Below, in pieces: positions 28,734 to 37,568 of a DNA stretch of 64,000 nt. The position numbers were made by a program, and so were the translations under genes. Numbering within the stretch: position 1 is the first letter of the stretch; every line of letters begins with the position of its first letter. The notes beneath the pieces were generated by a model. The model had not been told where the DNA came from. It did no database searches and worked only from the letters and a program-made list of their open reading frames with translations. This DNA is from Ignavibacteria bacterium (GTDB lineage: Bacteria; Bacteroidota; Ignavibacteria; Tepidaquicellales; Tepidaquicellaceae), in NCBI GenBank assembly GCA_016716125.1, contig JADJWZ010000038.1, forward strand, positions 8,844 through 72,843, in the 5' to 3' direction.

Positions 28734-29480
28734 TCAGTTTTTAAAAAGCTGTTCGGCTTTCTGTAAAATTGTTAACCTGCCTCCGTATGCTTTGTTTATC
28801 AGCTCCGATGTAAACGCTTTATCCGTATCACCGAATGCAACAAGCGTCTGATTAATAAGTATTACTTTATCAAAATATTCTTTCACTTTACTGAGGTCAT
28901 GGTGAACTATAAGTATTGTTTTATTTTTTTCCTTAAGCTCTTTGATCAGTTCAAATATTGCTTTCTCTGTCTTCGCATCGACTCCTACAAACGGCTCATC
29001 TAGTAAATAAATATCACTCTCCTGAGCCAGAGCGCGTGCAAGAAAGATCCTCTGCTGCTGACCCCCCGAAAGATTTCTGATCTGTGTAAACTGATTGTCG
29101 GACATTTCCACTTTTTCAAGAACTTCCTTTACTATCAGGTGATCATTCTCATCCGGTCTGCCGAATAAACTAATATAAGGATATCTTCCCATCATCACGA
29201 CTTCAGAAACGTTTATCGGAAAATCCCAGTCAAACTGTTCCTTTTGAGGAATGTATGCAATTCTCTTTAATGATTCTTTAACCGGTTTATCAAATATCCT
29301 TATCTCACCGGTTTCCGAGGGAAGCAGACCAAGTATGCCTTTTATCAAAGTAGATTTCCCTGCGCCGTTCGGTCCGAGTATGCCGATAATACTGCCTTCC
29401 TCGACTTCGAGATTTATTCCTTTTATCGCAGGTTTTTTATTATAAGATATCGTAAGATTTTTTACTGATATGACTGTCAT
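28734..29480 (-). CDS. Manganese/zinc ABC transporter ATP-binding protein
   Basis: A 248-residue ABC ATPase driving metal import. Walker A is GPNGAGKST, the signature is LSGGQQQR, Walker B is IYLLDEPF and the switch His is in IVHHDL. PQKEQFDWDFPI for the Q-loop area matches the Mn/Zn/Fe chelate class. It lies 7 bases upstream of the permease-regulator fusion and 4 bases after the outer membrane barrel gene, all in one operon. Manganese or zinc is the likely substrate by family. Confidence 0.95.
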   Translation of the reverse strand: MTVISVKNLTISYNKKPAIKGINLEVEEGSIIGILGPNGAGKSTLIKGILGLLPSETGEIRIFDKPVKESLKRIAYIPQKEQFDWDFPINVSEVVMMGRYPYISLFGRPDENDHLIVKEVLEKVEMSDNQFTQIRNLSGGQQQRIFLARALAQESDIYLLDEPFVGVDAKTEKAIFELIKELKEKNKTILIVHHDLSKVKEYFDKVILINQTLVAFGDTDKAFTSELINKAYGGRLTILQKAEQLFKN

Positions 29481-29484
29481 AAAT

Positions 29485-30327
29485 TTAATCCGGTAATCTG
29501 ATTGAAAATCCTGTACTTAAAAAATACTCTTTGCTAATATCCTCAAGATCAGCTCCCGCAGATACATCAAGCTGAATATTATTGTTAATTAAATATGCAA
29601 ACCCAATGTCCATTCCGTTATTCGGAATTAAATGATAGAAATTTGTTGAACCAAAATATTCAACAAAGCCGCTGAACCTGTCCGAGAATGAATACCCGGC
29701 GGCAAGCGAATAAAAAACTCCGTTACCTTCCGTAAATCCGTCACTCAGATCAAAGCCGATATTGTATCCAAGACTAAAATTATCTGTCACAGAATTGTTA
29801 AAGCAAAAAATTACTGACGGATCGAACCAGTCTTTACTTTCTTCAGTATTTGATTCCGTACTCAGTGCAGGAATTTCTCCCTGTAAGATCACAGCAGCAG
29901 TAGGTATAACTCCATCCTGTTCTCCCAGTTCTAATTTTCCTCCGATATTTACCGGAGCCAGATCTGTAGAATTTGAACCGTCATAAAATTTATCATAAGA
30001 TACCTCGGAATATTTAAGCAGCAATCCCAGACGCAGCTCTGCATAACTGCTTATTCCGTATCTGAATAATATCGAAGGTACGGATATATCTTTGTTTACA
30101 ACTGTATACATTTTATTAAAGACCCCTACAGTAATTTCTGGATAATAATTTAAATTTTCCCTTTTCAAAAAAAGGAAACCGGTTTCTATCTGCAGTCTGT
30201 TCTTCTGAACAGTTAATGCGGATTCAGTTATATCCGGACGGTCTGTCACTAATGCAGGTAATTTCTGGGAATACAATTCACTGTTACTAAAAATAAAAGC
30301 CGAAATTATTATGAAAACTATTTTCAT
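29485..30327 (-). CDS. Outer membrane beta-barrel protein within the metal uptake operon
   Basis: A 280-residue protein with a signal peptide (MKIVFIIISAFIFSNSELYSQ) and a run of alternating amphipathic strands ending in an aromatic/hydrophobic last strand (YFLSTGFSIRLPD). The opening LVTDRPDITESALTVQ and overall layout fit the putative outer-membrane 'transporter' barrels related to the Phenol_MetA_deg group. It sits between the substrate-binding protein (1-base gap) and the ATPase (4-base gap), so it is almost certainly co-expressed. I infer a role in outer-membrane passage of the metal; no metal ligand motif is visible to support this directly. Confidence 0.8.
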   Translation of the reverse strand: MKIVFIIISAFIFSNSELYSQKLPALVTDRPDITESALTVQKNRLQIETGFLFLKRENLNYYPEITVGVFNKMYTVVNKDISVPSILFRYGISSYAELRLGLLLKYSEVSYDKFYDGSNSTDLAPVNIGGKLELGEQDGVIPTAAVILQGEIPALSTESNTEESKDWFDPSVIFCFNNSVTDNFSLGYNIGFDLSDGFTEGNGVFYSLAAGYSFSDRFSGFVEYFGSTNFYHLIPNNGMDIGFAYLINNNIQLDVSAGADLEDISKEYFLSTGFSIRLPD

Positions 30328-30328
30328 A

Positions 30329-31225
30329 TTACTTTAGTGAGTTTACAATTGTATTAACATTAAATTTTACAGCGCCCGTATAACTTCCTTCCGGTGTTCC
30401 TTCATTACCGATAGAATCCGAAAAAAGAGTTCCTCCGACCACGACGCCTGTTTCTTCCGATATCTGCTCAAGCAGTTTTGGATTTACGCTTGTTTCCACA
30501 AAAACCGATTTGATCTTTTTAGATTTAATAAGATCAATAATATTTTTAAAATCTTCCGTTCTAACTTTTGCTTCAGTAGAAATTCCCTGCAGACCTTTCA
30601 CTTCCATTCCGTAAGCTTTTCCGAAATATCTGAAAGCGTCGTGTGAAGTAATGAGTATTCTCTGATCTTCCGGAATTTTGACGATCTCATTTTTTATCCA
30701 ATTGTCTAAATTATCAAGCTCGGTCAGATACTTTTTCAGATTTTCATTATAGTAATCTGCATTCTTAGGATCGGCTTCCGACAGACTTTTTGCAATATTC
30801 TTCGCATAGATTTTCACATACTTTACATCAAACCATGCATGCGGATCCGGATCGCCGAATCCTTTTTCATCTGTTATCGGAGTGATACCTTCAGAAACAG
30901 TTACTTTTTTCTTATCGCTGCCGGCAGAAGAGATCATCTCTTCTATCCAGTGCTCGAGATTGAATCCGTTAATGAATACAATATTGCTTTTGCTGATAAG
31001 CCTCGGATCGGACGGCTTGGGGTGATATGAATGCGGATCCACCCCCACTCCGCAGATACTGTATGACTCTACTTTATCTCCTCCGATATTTTTTACAATA
31101 TCACTTATGATGTTAATTGAAGATACTGCTATAATTTTTCCGCTTACCGGTTCTTCTGAATTTTCTGTTTTACAGCCTGACAGGAAAATAACTGAGCAGA
31201 TAAGGATAATTAATTTAATTCTCAT
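30329..31225 (-). CDS. Metal ABC transporter substrate-binding lipoprotein (TroA/ZnuA family)
   Basis: A 298-residue periplasmic metal-binding lipoprotein; the lipobox is IFLSGC with Cys18. The cluster A-I ligands can be read in order: His in VDPHSYHP, His in PDPHAWFD, Glu in SVFVETSVNPK and Asp in LFSDSIG. The His-His-Glu-Asp set is the usual arrangement of manganese (and some zinc or iron) binding proteins. There is no His-rich loop of the kind common in ZnuA, which favours manganese. Its start overlaps the mntR stop by four bases. Confidence 0.93.
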   Translation of the reverse strand: MRIKLIILICSVIFLSGCKTENSEEPVSGKIIAVSSINIISDIVKNIGGDKVESYSICGVGVDPHSYHPKPSDPRLISKSNIVFINGFNLEHWIEEMISSAGSDKKKVTVSEGITPITDEKGFGDPDPHAWFDVKYVKIYAKNIAKSLSEADPKNADYYNENLKKYLTELDNLDNWIKNEIVKIPEDQRILITSHDAFRYFGKAYGMEVKGLQGISTEAKVRTEDFKNIIDLIKSKKIKSVFVETSVNPKLLEQISEETGVVVGGTLFSDSIGNEGTPEGSYTGAVKFNVNTIVNSLK

Positions 31226-31875
31226 TTATATTTTGATACGAATATGTTTTTAGATAATTTTTCACTGAGGAATATATTACGGGCTCTTACGTTTACCTGA
31301 ATTGAATTGTCAAATTCTATCTTCTCTTTAATTACTATCTTATCATTTAATTTCAAGCCGGCTTTTGTTAAGTATTCAAGTACTTCCGAACTTTCATCCG
31401 ACACCTGCTTAATAAATGCGCTTTCACCAATATTCATTTCAGAAAGGCATATCAGATCTGACTCGGCAATTTTACCATGCTTGTCCGGGATCGGATGTCC
31501 GTGAGGATCAAATTTCGGATTACCGAGAAATATTTCAAGCTGTGATATTAATTCATCTGAGGAAGCATGCTCAAGATTTTCCGCTTCCGAATGAACTTTC
31601 TCCCAGGAATAGTTAAGATTGTTAACAAGAAATACTTCCCATATCCTGTGCTTCCTCACAAGATTAATTGCCAGACTCTCCCCCTTTTTGGTTAACTCAA
31701 ATCCCTTATAGGGAATATTCTTTATATAACCTGATTTGGAGATCTTGGATATCATATCACTTACTGCTGCAGAAGATACATTCATCTTCTCAGCTAAGAT
31801 ATTATTGGTTACTTTTCCTGACGAAGTCTGCAGATAATAAATGTTTTTCAGATAATCTTCTAAACTGGTTCTCAT
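31222..31875 (-). CDS. mntR: Manganese-dependent transcriptional regulator, MntR/DtxR family
   Basis: A 217-residue repressor. The N-terminal winged helix (EDYLKNIYYL, then the recognition helix VSSAAVSDMISKISKSG) is followed by the metal-binding and dimer domain with His76 and the set Glu99, Glu102 and His103 in HSEAENLEH. Glu at position 99, where DtxR has Cys, marks the manganese type. The C-terminal 75 residues form an SH3/FeoA-like domain, absent from the shortest MntR proteins. It is first in the operon, and the perfect palindrome 20-45 bases upstream is a probable autoregulatory operator. When metal-loaded it should repress the uptake genes. Confidence 0.92.
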   Translation of the reverse strand: MRTSLEDYLKNIYYLQTSSGKVTNNILAEKMNVSSAAVSDMISKISKSGYIKNIPYKGFELTKKGESLAINLVRKHRIWEVFLVNNLNYSWEKVHSEAENLEHASSDELISQLEIFLGNPKFDPHGHPIPDKHGKIAESDLICLSEMNIGESAFIKQVSDESSEVLEYLTKAGLKLNDKIVIKEKIEFDNSIQVNVRARNIFLSEKLSKNIFVSKYK

Positions 31876-31895
31876 TTTCTAAGTGTGGTTTACAT

Positions 31896-31919
31896 TAAAT
31901 TTAAGCATACTTAAATTTA
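31896..31919. promoter_or_regulatory. 24-nt palindrome, probable MntR operator
   Basis: Arms TAAATTTAAG and CTTAAATTTA are perfectly complementary around CATA. It lies 20 bases upstream of the mntR start codon and so in or next to its promoter, the usual place for DtxR/MntR-family operators, which are palindromes of about 18-24 bases. Confidence 0.65.
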
Positions 31920-32133
31920 TTTGCAAGGGAGATTAAATATTTCATGTAAATAATCTGTACACTTGTCTAAAACATTTATTGAAATTAATACCGGAACTTT
32001 ATGAAATTTATTTATCATTTAAAATTTTTCATTTTTAACATTATTGATTTACAGATACATTTCTTTATGAATCTGAAATAAATATTTTGTGTTTTTGAAA
32101 CTATATTTAATATAAAACAGGTTAGTTCAGCAT

Positions 32134-33423
32134 ATGTCTCTCTGGAACAGAATTTTATTTTTCACCATTGTATTTTCCTTACTTTTCGGACTTCAGTATC
32201 TGGCTTTTAAGACCTTCAGAAATTTTCTAAAGAAAAAATTTCCCGGGAATGCAAATCTTAAGTATTTTTATTCTTATCCGTTTGTCTTATTTAACCTGCC
32301 TTATTTATATATTTTATTTAATCTGATCTCAGGCACTAAAGCGCCGTATTGGGTTGTGAATTACGGCTATATTCCGTTTTATATATTCCAGGGCGCAGTT
32401 ATATTTATAGGACTTTATCTTCTTATAGGCAAATTAATCAAAGCCCCGTTTACTATTCCTTATTATATTCTTAATAAGTTTGAATATTTTAAATCAAAAT
32501 TCAAAAAGGTTTCAGATTCTGTTCCGGTAAAAAAAATGAATTCATCCCGCAGATCTTTCATTAGAACTTCTGCAGCTTTTGTATCCGGTTATGCATTTAT
32601 CGGAGCGACTACCGGCGTCCTCAGTAAGAATGACTATGAAATAGAAAACATCGATTTAAAAATTCCGGGGCTTCCTGAAGAATTAAAAGGAACTACTATA
32701 TCATTTATCAGTGATATCCATTCAGGTCCTTACATGAATGAAAATCTAATGAAAGAATATTCGGAAGTGCTGAATGATTTGAATTCTGATTTGATTTTAA
32801 TTTCAGGTGATCTGACTAACTCACAGAAAGAAGAAGTTTTTCCATTTGTTAATGCATTCAAAGACCTTAAAGCAAAGTACGGCGTCTATTCTTCTCTCGG
32901 AAATCATGACTATTTTTCCGATCCGGAATTTATTTCGAGAGTCATCAATAATGAATCATCCATTAAAATTTTAAGAAATCAATCTGAACTTATAAATATT
33001 AAAGGAAAAGATCTTTGTATTATGGGAATTGAGGATACACGGCAGAGCGGATCTAATCCTGACAATATTCTCATCAAATATCTTGATGATACTATCGACA
33101 GTACTAAGAAAACTTTTGCTGAGAAGAATCTGGAATTTGCAGAAATCCCTAAGATCGCTTTATTCCATAAGCCGTATTTTTTTGAAGAAATTCAGGACAA
33201 AGGAATTGACCTTTATCTGAGCGGACATACACATGGAGGGCAGGTTGTCCTTGCGCAGTTCGGTGACGTGAATCTGTCTTTTGCAGGAGCTGTCAGTAAA
33301 TATATAAGCGGATTATATAAATTACCGGCGTCGCAGATGTACGTCTCCCGCGGTTTAGGATGTGTTGCCCTTCCGATTCGTCTGAATTGTCCTCCCGAGA
33401 TCACAAAGATCAGACTCGTCTGA
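32134..33423 (+). CDS. Membrane-anchored metallophosphoesterase, YkuE/YaeI-like
   Basis: A 429-residue protein. Residues 1-110 contain about three hydrophobic helices; then an RR-containing stretch (SSRRSFIRTSAAFVSG) resembles a Tat-like signal before the catalytic domain. The dimetal phosphoesterase motifs are complete: ISDIHSG, LISGDLTN, LGNHDYF and SGHTHGGQV. This class includes UDP-diacylglucosamine hydrolases and general phosphodiesterases; the true substrate is not evident. It is divergent from mntR, with a 258-base intergenic region between them. Confidence 0.88.
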   Translation: MSLWNRILFFTIVFSLLFGLQYLAFKTFRNFLKKKFPGNANLKYFYSYPFVLFNLPYLYILFNLISGTKAPYWVVNYGYIPFYIFQGAVIFIGLYLLIGKLIKAPFTIPYYILNKFEYFKSKFKKVSDSVPVKKMNSSRRSFIRTSAAFVSGYAFIGATTGVLSKNDYEIENIDLKIPGLPEELKGTTISFISDIHSGPYMNENLMKEYSEVLNDLNSDLILISGDLTNSQKEEVFPFVNAFKDLKAKYGVYSSLGNHDYFSDPEFISRVINNESSIKILRNQSELINIKGKDLCIMGIEDTRQSGSNPDNILIKYLDDTIDSTKKTFAEKNLEFAEIPKIALFHKPYFFEEIQDKGIDLYLSGHTHGGQVVLAQFGDVNLSFAGAVSKYISGLYKLPASQMYVSRGLGCVALPIRLNCPPEITKIRLV

Positions 33424-33431
33424 TTCAGTTT

Positions 33432-34418
33432 TTAATTCGGCGGAATTCCTGCCGGATCAAATCTCTGTACAAGATTCTTAACAGGTTTCTGTGTCATCAG
33501 ATAATCATACACTGCGCCAAGATCTTCATCCGTAGCTACATTATAAAAAGTCCAGGGCATTATCGAATTAAATTCTCCGTCTTTCACATGAATATTCTGC
33601 GCTTCAGGGGTTGAGTAGCTCCTGAACTTTTGAATGAACTGCTCTTTAGTCCAGTTCCCGATCCCGGTTTCTTTATCCGGTGTAATATTTACAGATCTGA
33701 CAATTCCGCCTTTCGGACTTGGAAAATCATTTCCGCCTGAAAATTCTTTGTCTTTTATAAATTCGCCTTTCTCCATCGGTGAGTGACAAAACATACATGC
33801 GCCGGAATAATATTCTCCGAGAGCCGCCGTATTAGATTTATCCGGAAGTTTTTTAAAATCAGGTTCTGTCGGAATTGTCCTGAATATTAAATTAACGGGA
33901 AATTTCAAATCATGCTTAGGCACTTCATTTTTTATCGGCGGTAAGGTTCTGATATAGGCAATGATAGCTTTAATATCTTCTTCATCCATATTCCTGAAAT
34001 ACATATATGGCATCATAGGTCCGAGCGCTTCTCCGTCCCTGTCAACTCCCATCGTAATTGCCCTGTATATTTCCCCGTCTGTCCAGTTCCCGAGTCCGGT
34101 CTCTTTATCTGAAGTGATGTTTTTTGCAAGCACTGTACCGGCTCCTTCACCGTAATCAACTCCGCCCATTCCTTCAGTTCCCGGAATTACCGGTCCCGCA
34201 AATTTATTGAAATCTCTCTGTGAATGACAGTCTATGCAGGAAGCAAATCCATTAGATAAATATTTTCCACGTTCAATCATTTCCGGAGTGGAAATAATTT
34301 TCATATCCGGAGCCGGACCGACATCAGGATATTTCGAAATGATATAGATATAACCTGCAATCAAAAATACAATTAATAAACCAACCAGTATTCCTAAAAT
34401 TTTTAAAAGTTTTTTCAT
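33432..34418 (-). CDS. Membrane-anchored diheme c-type cytochrome
   Basis: A 328-residue periplasmic electron carrier held by an N-terminal hydrophobic anchor (LLKILGILVGLLIVFLIAGY). Two CxxCH heme sites are visible, CIDCH and CMFCH, each followed by a similar NI(T/S)xDKETG(L/I)GNWT segment, indicating two duplicated cytochrome domains. Candidate axial Met ligands occur in MMPYMYF and IMPWTFYN. This form is common in cytochrome c or alcohol-dehydrogenase-type electron transfer chains; the partner is not encoded nearby. It converges with the phosphoesterase 8 bases away. Confidence 0.9.
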   Translation of the reverse strand: MKKLLKILGILVGLLIVFLIAGYIYIISKYPDVGPAPDMKIISTPEMIERGKYLSNGFASCIDCHSQRDFNKFAGPVIPGTEGMGGVDYGEGAGTVLAKNITSDKETGLGNWTDGEIYRAITMGVDRDGEALGPMMPYMYFRNMDEEDIKAIIAYIRTLPPIKNEVPKHDLKFPVNLIFRTIPTEPDFKKLPDKSNTAALGEYYSGACMFCHSPMEKGEFIKDKEFSGGNDFPSPKGGIVRSVNITPDKETGIGNWTKEQFIQKFRSYSTPEAQNIHVKDGEFNSIMPWTFYNVATDEDLGAVYDYLMTQKPVKNLVQRFDPAGIPPN

Positions 34419-34515
34419 TTAATTTTATTAGTTTAATTACAAATATGTTATTAAAAATATTGTGTAAAATATATATTTTAATTTAAATATTCCATAAACC
34501 GTATGAAAAAAAATT

Positions 34516-35097
34516 TTGATAGCTTCTTCCAATCCGGACAAAGTAAAAGAGATCAGGACAATGGTTTCTGATTTAAAAGAATATGAAATTATTTCACCTG
34601 CTGATTTCGGAATATCTCATATAGTGGAAGAGAACGGAAATACACTTGAAGAGAATGCGCTTATCAAAGCAAAAGCATTCCATAAACTTTTCGGATTCCC
34701 TGTAATTTCAGATGATACCGGCTTGTTTACAGATGCGCTTAACGGCGAGCCGGGCGTGTATTCCGCAAGATATGCAGGTTCAGATGCAACCTATACTGAT
34801 AATTACAAAAAACTGCATTTAAATCTGAAAGATGTCAGTGATCCTGACCGTAAAGCAAATTTTAAATGTGTAATTTGTTATTTAACCGGAGGGGATGAGT
34901 ATAAATTTTTCGAAGGTATTTGTAACGGCAGCATCAGCAGAGATCCAAAAGGTGAAAATGGTTTTGGTTATGACCCTGTGTTTATTCCGGATGGTTTCAA
35001 TAAGACTTTTGCGGAATTAAGCGAAGAAGAAAAAAATAAAATTTCACACAGAGGAAATGCTTTAAGAAATCTGAAGGAGTATTTAATTAACGGCTGA
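34516..35097 (+). CDS. rdgB: Non-canonical purine NTP pyrophosphatase (HAM1/RdgB)
   Basis: A cytoplasmic house-cleaning enzyme that hydrolyses ITP, dITP and XTP. Signatures: IASSNPDKVKEI, SDDTGLFTDALNGEPGVYSARYAG, GENGFGYDPVFI and the final ISHRGNAL. The start is a puzzle. The frame opens only at a TTG at 34516, but an ATG at 34503 is followed by eight As; with seven As the frame would read MKKILIASSNP, exactly the usual N-terminus. Either one A is an assembly or real insertion, translation slips on the A-run, or TTG is used. The 3' end overlaps the convergent Asp-box gene by 11 bases. Confidence 0.92.
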   Translation: MIASSNPDKVKEIRTMVSDLKEYEIISPADFGISHIVEENGNTLEENALIKAKAFHKLFGFPVISDDTGLFTDALNGEPGVYSARYAGSDATYTDNYKKLHLNLKDVSDPDRKANFKCVICYLTGGDEYKFFEGICNGSISRDPKGENGFGYDPVFIPDGFNKTFAELSEEEKNKISHRGNALRNLKEYLING

Positions 35098-36508
35098 ATA
35101 AATTATCAATATTCATAATACCCGCATAAAGATCATAGTTACCGTTCCTTCCGTCTGTCCATACTGCAATAAGATCTTTACCTGAAATTACTAATGAATT
35201 ATAATCACCGAAATATCTGTCAACAGCAATATCAGACGGTTTATATGGAGCTGTTGAGATGAGATGATCTGTAAACGTTTTACATCCGTCTGAAGAAACG
35301 GCAATAAAGGATTCTGAAAATTCATTGTTCACGTCATTTCTCGAATCCTGATAAAAAACATAAACATTTCCTGCTTCATCAGAAGTTATAACCGGCAGAT
35401 ACTGATCATTCCCGGAAGTATCATTACTCATTTTTTTAGGTACATCAAATTCAGAATTATTCTTTATTAATTTTGTAAGGTATATATCCGAAAGATCACT
35501 GTCATTTTTTTTTGCAGTATAAGCTATTAATACTTCATTCTCCTTTGAAATGCAAAGTGACGGCTCGGAATTTATTCTTATTCCTTCGGCTGAGTTAGAT
35601 TTTAATACATTTCTGTTACCGGCAGGTTTTCCAGCAGTTTTAATTTCAAGATTTTTTTCAATCGCTGTCCAGCTACGGCCTTCATCATTTGATTTTACTG
35701 CAGAGATACTTTTACCGTCATTTATATAAGTCAAATATAGTATGCCGTTATTATCTTCTGTCATCGCGCTGAAATGAGCCCTGTCATCTGATACTATAAC
35801 CGGTTCGGAAAATGTACCGCCGTTATCCCTGCTTAAAGAAATTTTTATAAAAGACTTAAGTCCTGAGACTTCTGTCCAGATAACAAAGACTACATTACTT
35901 CTGTTTACAAACACTTTTGGTTTATCAATCTTATATTGTAATGTTCTGTTGACAGCAATTAATTTCAATTCGCTATTCCAGGTAATACCGTTATCAGCCG
36001 ACTTTGCAAAAAATAATCCATCCCTTTTATTATCGTACAGATCATATTGCACCGCAGTAAAATACAGATTGCCTGTATTGTCATATTCCAGCCAGGGATC
36101 GGAATATGATGACGCCTTAAATAAAGGAGACAGCGGAATTAACTGCGCGTCCCAGTCCCTGCCTTTATTACGGGAAATAAATAATCTCGCGTTATTATTA
36201 TCTACTGTAAAATCATTTGCACAAACGGCAAGTATATTTTTGTCTATGGGACTGCATTTGATTAATGGCTCTGAAACACCGGGTGACTGGTTCAGTCTGA
36301 TATTTGTTACGTTTCCTGAAGTGGAAATATCCTTACCTGCATATTCACTGACCTCACCGAACTTTTCCTTGTAAAGAAAATTTCTCGGAGACATCTGGAC
36401 TTCCGGCTCTGATAATTTATTTTTTGATAAATTTAAATAAATAAATCCGGCTCCGAAAATGGTCAGAGAAATAAATACCGGTAATATTTTTTTGATATTT
36501 TTATTCAT
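35087..36508 (-). CDS. Secreted Asp-box (BNR) repeat protein, sialidase-like beta-propeller
   Basis: A 473-residue protein when started at the ATG at 36508; upstream codons run into the tRNA gene and are not coding. A single N-terminal membrane helix or signal anchor (ILPVFISLTIFGAGFIYL) is followed by several Asp-box motifs: SRNKGRDW, SADNGITW, SRDNGGTF, SNDEGRSW and SSDGCKTF. These mark a six-bladed propeller of the sialidase superfamily. The catalytic Arg triad of true sialidases is not evident, so I do not claim sialidase activity. It may bind or cleave surface glycans. Confidence 0.8.
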   Translation of the reverse strand: MNKNIKKILPVFISLTIFGAGFIYLNLSKNKLSEPEVQMSPRNFLYKEKFGEVSEYAGKDISTSGNVTNIRLNQSPGVSEPLIKCSPIDKNILAVCANDFTVDNNNARLFISRNKGRDWDAQLIPLSPLFKASSYSDPWLEYDNTGNLYFTAVQYDLYDNKRDGLFFAKSADNGITWNSELKLIAVNRTLQYKIDKPKVFVNRSNVVFVIWTEVSGLKSFIKISLSRDNGGTFSEPVIVSDDRAHFSAMTEDNNGILYLTYINDGKSISAVKSNDEGRSWTAIEKNLEIKTAGKPAGNRNVLKSNSAEGIRINSEPSLCISKENEVLIAYTAKKNDSDLSDIYLTKLIKNNSEFDVPKKMSNDTSGNDQYLPVITSDEAGNVYVFYQDSRNDVNNEFSESFIAVSSDGCKTFTDHLISTAPYKPSDIAVDRYFGDYNSLVISGKDLIAVWTDGRNGNYDLYAGIMNIDNLFSR

Positions 36509-36516
36509 GGGTTTTG

Positions 36517-36588
36517 TACCCCGTAGAAGATTCGAACTTCTAAATGCAGATCCGTAGTCTGCCGGTTTATCCATTAGCCTAACGGGGC
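36517..36588 (-). tRNA. tRNA-Arg (anticodon ACG)
   Basis: A full cloverleaf is visible on the minus strand: acceptor arms GCCCCGT and ACGGGGT with a terminal G-U pair, discriminator A, anticodon stem GCAGA/TCTGC around loop CTACGGA (anticodon ACG, reading CGU and, with inosine, CGC/CGA), and T arm AGAAG-TTCGAAT-CTTCT. CCA is not encoded. It ends 8 bases before the start codon of the Asp-box gene, which may therefore share its transcript. Confidence 0.93.
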
Positions 36589-36673
36589 AGGTAATAAAAT
36601 TAATTTTTTCAGAGTGCAATAAAAAGGAAAAACCAAATTTGTATGATGTCATGCTAATCATTCTCTTGTTATC

Positions 36674-36746
36674 ACCACTAAGACACCAAGGCACAAAGCA
36701 TCCTATTTTAAAAACATTCTCCTTAGTGTCTTTGTGTCTTAGTGGT
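36674..36746. repeat. Long imperfect hairpin repeat
   Basis: Left arm ACCACTAAGACACCAAGG and right arm ending GTGTCTTAGTGGT form an inverted repeat of about 25 bases with a few mismatches around an AT-rich loop. It is intergenic between the tRNA-Arg and the esterase gene. It looks like a dispersed palindromic element and not a terminator, since no T tract follows directly. Confidence 0.55.
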
Positions 36747-36866
36747 AAAAAGGATTTTCTAGATAAACGTTTTGGTACGATTGAATTGAATATGTTATCA
36801 ATATAAATATTAATGTTACAATTTATTTCAATCTTAAATATATTTGTCCTTTAAATTAATATCAGA

Positions 36867-37511
36867 ATGAAAATAATTTCCGAATCCTTTATTACAGAAA
36901 AGACTGCAAAGTATTATTTGAGACCTGCTGAATCCGGAAATGCCCGCACTGTCTGGATCCTTTTACACGGCTATGCTCAGCTTGCCGGTGAATTCCTGCC
37001 TGAATTTGATTTCATAAATAATAATGATCATATGCTCATAGCTCCTGAAGGTCTATCAAGATTTTATTTCAGAAACAAAATCGGCGCATCATGGATGACA
37101 AAGGAAGACAGGGAAAATGAGATCAGCGATTATGTGAATTATCTCAATAAACTTACTGACAAAATTAAATCAGAATATTATATTGGTAAGTCTGAATTTA
37201 ACCTGCTCGGTTTCTCACAGGGAGTTCATACAGCCGTAAGATTTTTCATAAACGGAAATCATTTTTTTAATAATCTCATATTATGTTCATCTGACTTCCC
37301 TAAAGATGCGGATTTTTCTTTGCTCAGGGAAAAACTTTCAGATTCAAAATTGTATTATATTCACGGGACTTCGGATCCGGTCATTTCTGAATCGACTTAC
37401 AGCGGCAGCGCTGAATTATTAAAAAAGAATAATATTAATTTTCGCCGGATTAAATTCGACGGCGGACACGTTGTGAATAAAGAAACTCTGTCTTATCTGT
37501 TTTTAAAATAA
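36867..37511 (+). CDS. Alpha/beta hydrolase, phospholipase/carboxylesterase-like
   Basis: A 214-residue serine hydrolase with the oxyanion region WILLHGYAQ, nucleophile Ser in LLGFSQGVH, Asp in GTSDPVISE and His in GGHVVNKE, giving a complete triad. No signal peptide is seen, so it is cytoplasmic. It belongs to the phospholipase/carboxylesterase group; the substrate is unknown. It converges with rpoD across a terminator. Confidence 0.88.
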   Translation: MKIISESFITEKTAKYYLRPAESGNARTVWILLHGYAQLAGEFLPEFDFINNNDHMLIAPEGLSRFYFRNKIGASWMTKEDRENEISDYVNYLNKLTDKIKSEYYIGKSEFNLLGFSQGVHTAVRFFINGNHFFNNLILCSSDFPKDADFSLLREKLSDSKLYYIHGTSDPVISESTYSGSAELLKKNNINFRRIKFDGGHVVNKETLSYLFLK

Positions 37512-37547
37512 AAAAAGTACCCGCTTATAAAAATGGATACTTTTTAA
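37511..37547. terminator. Bidirectional rho-independent terminator
   Basis: Arms AAAAAAGTACCC and GGATACTTTTT (one mismatched position) around a loop of about 14 bases, between the convergent hydrolase and rpoD genes. Flanking A and T tracts allow function in both directions. Confidence 0.8.
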
Positions 37548-37568
37548 AATTTAGATATATAATTTATT

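Noticed and set aside
36509..36694. N-terminal extension of the Asp-box protein
   Set aside because: It runs through the tRNA-Arg gene; the ATG at 36508 is directly followed by a membrane anchor.
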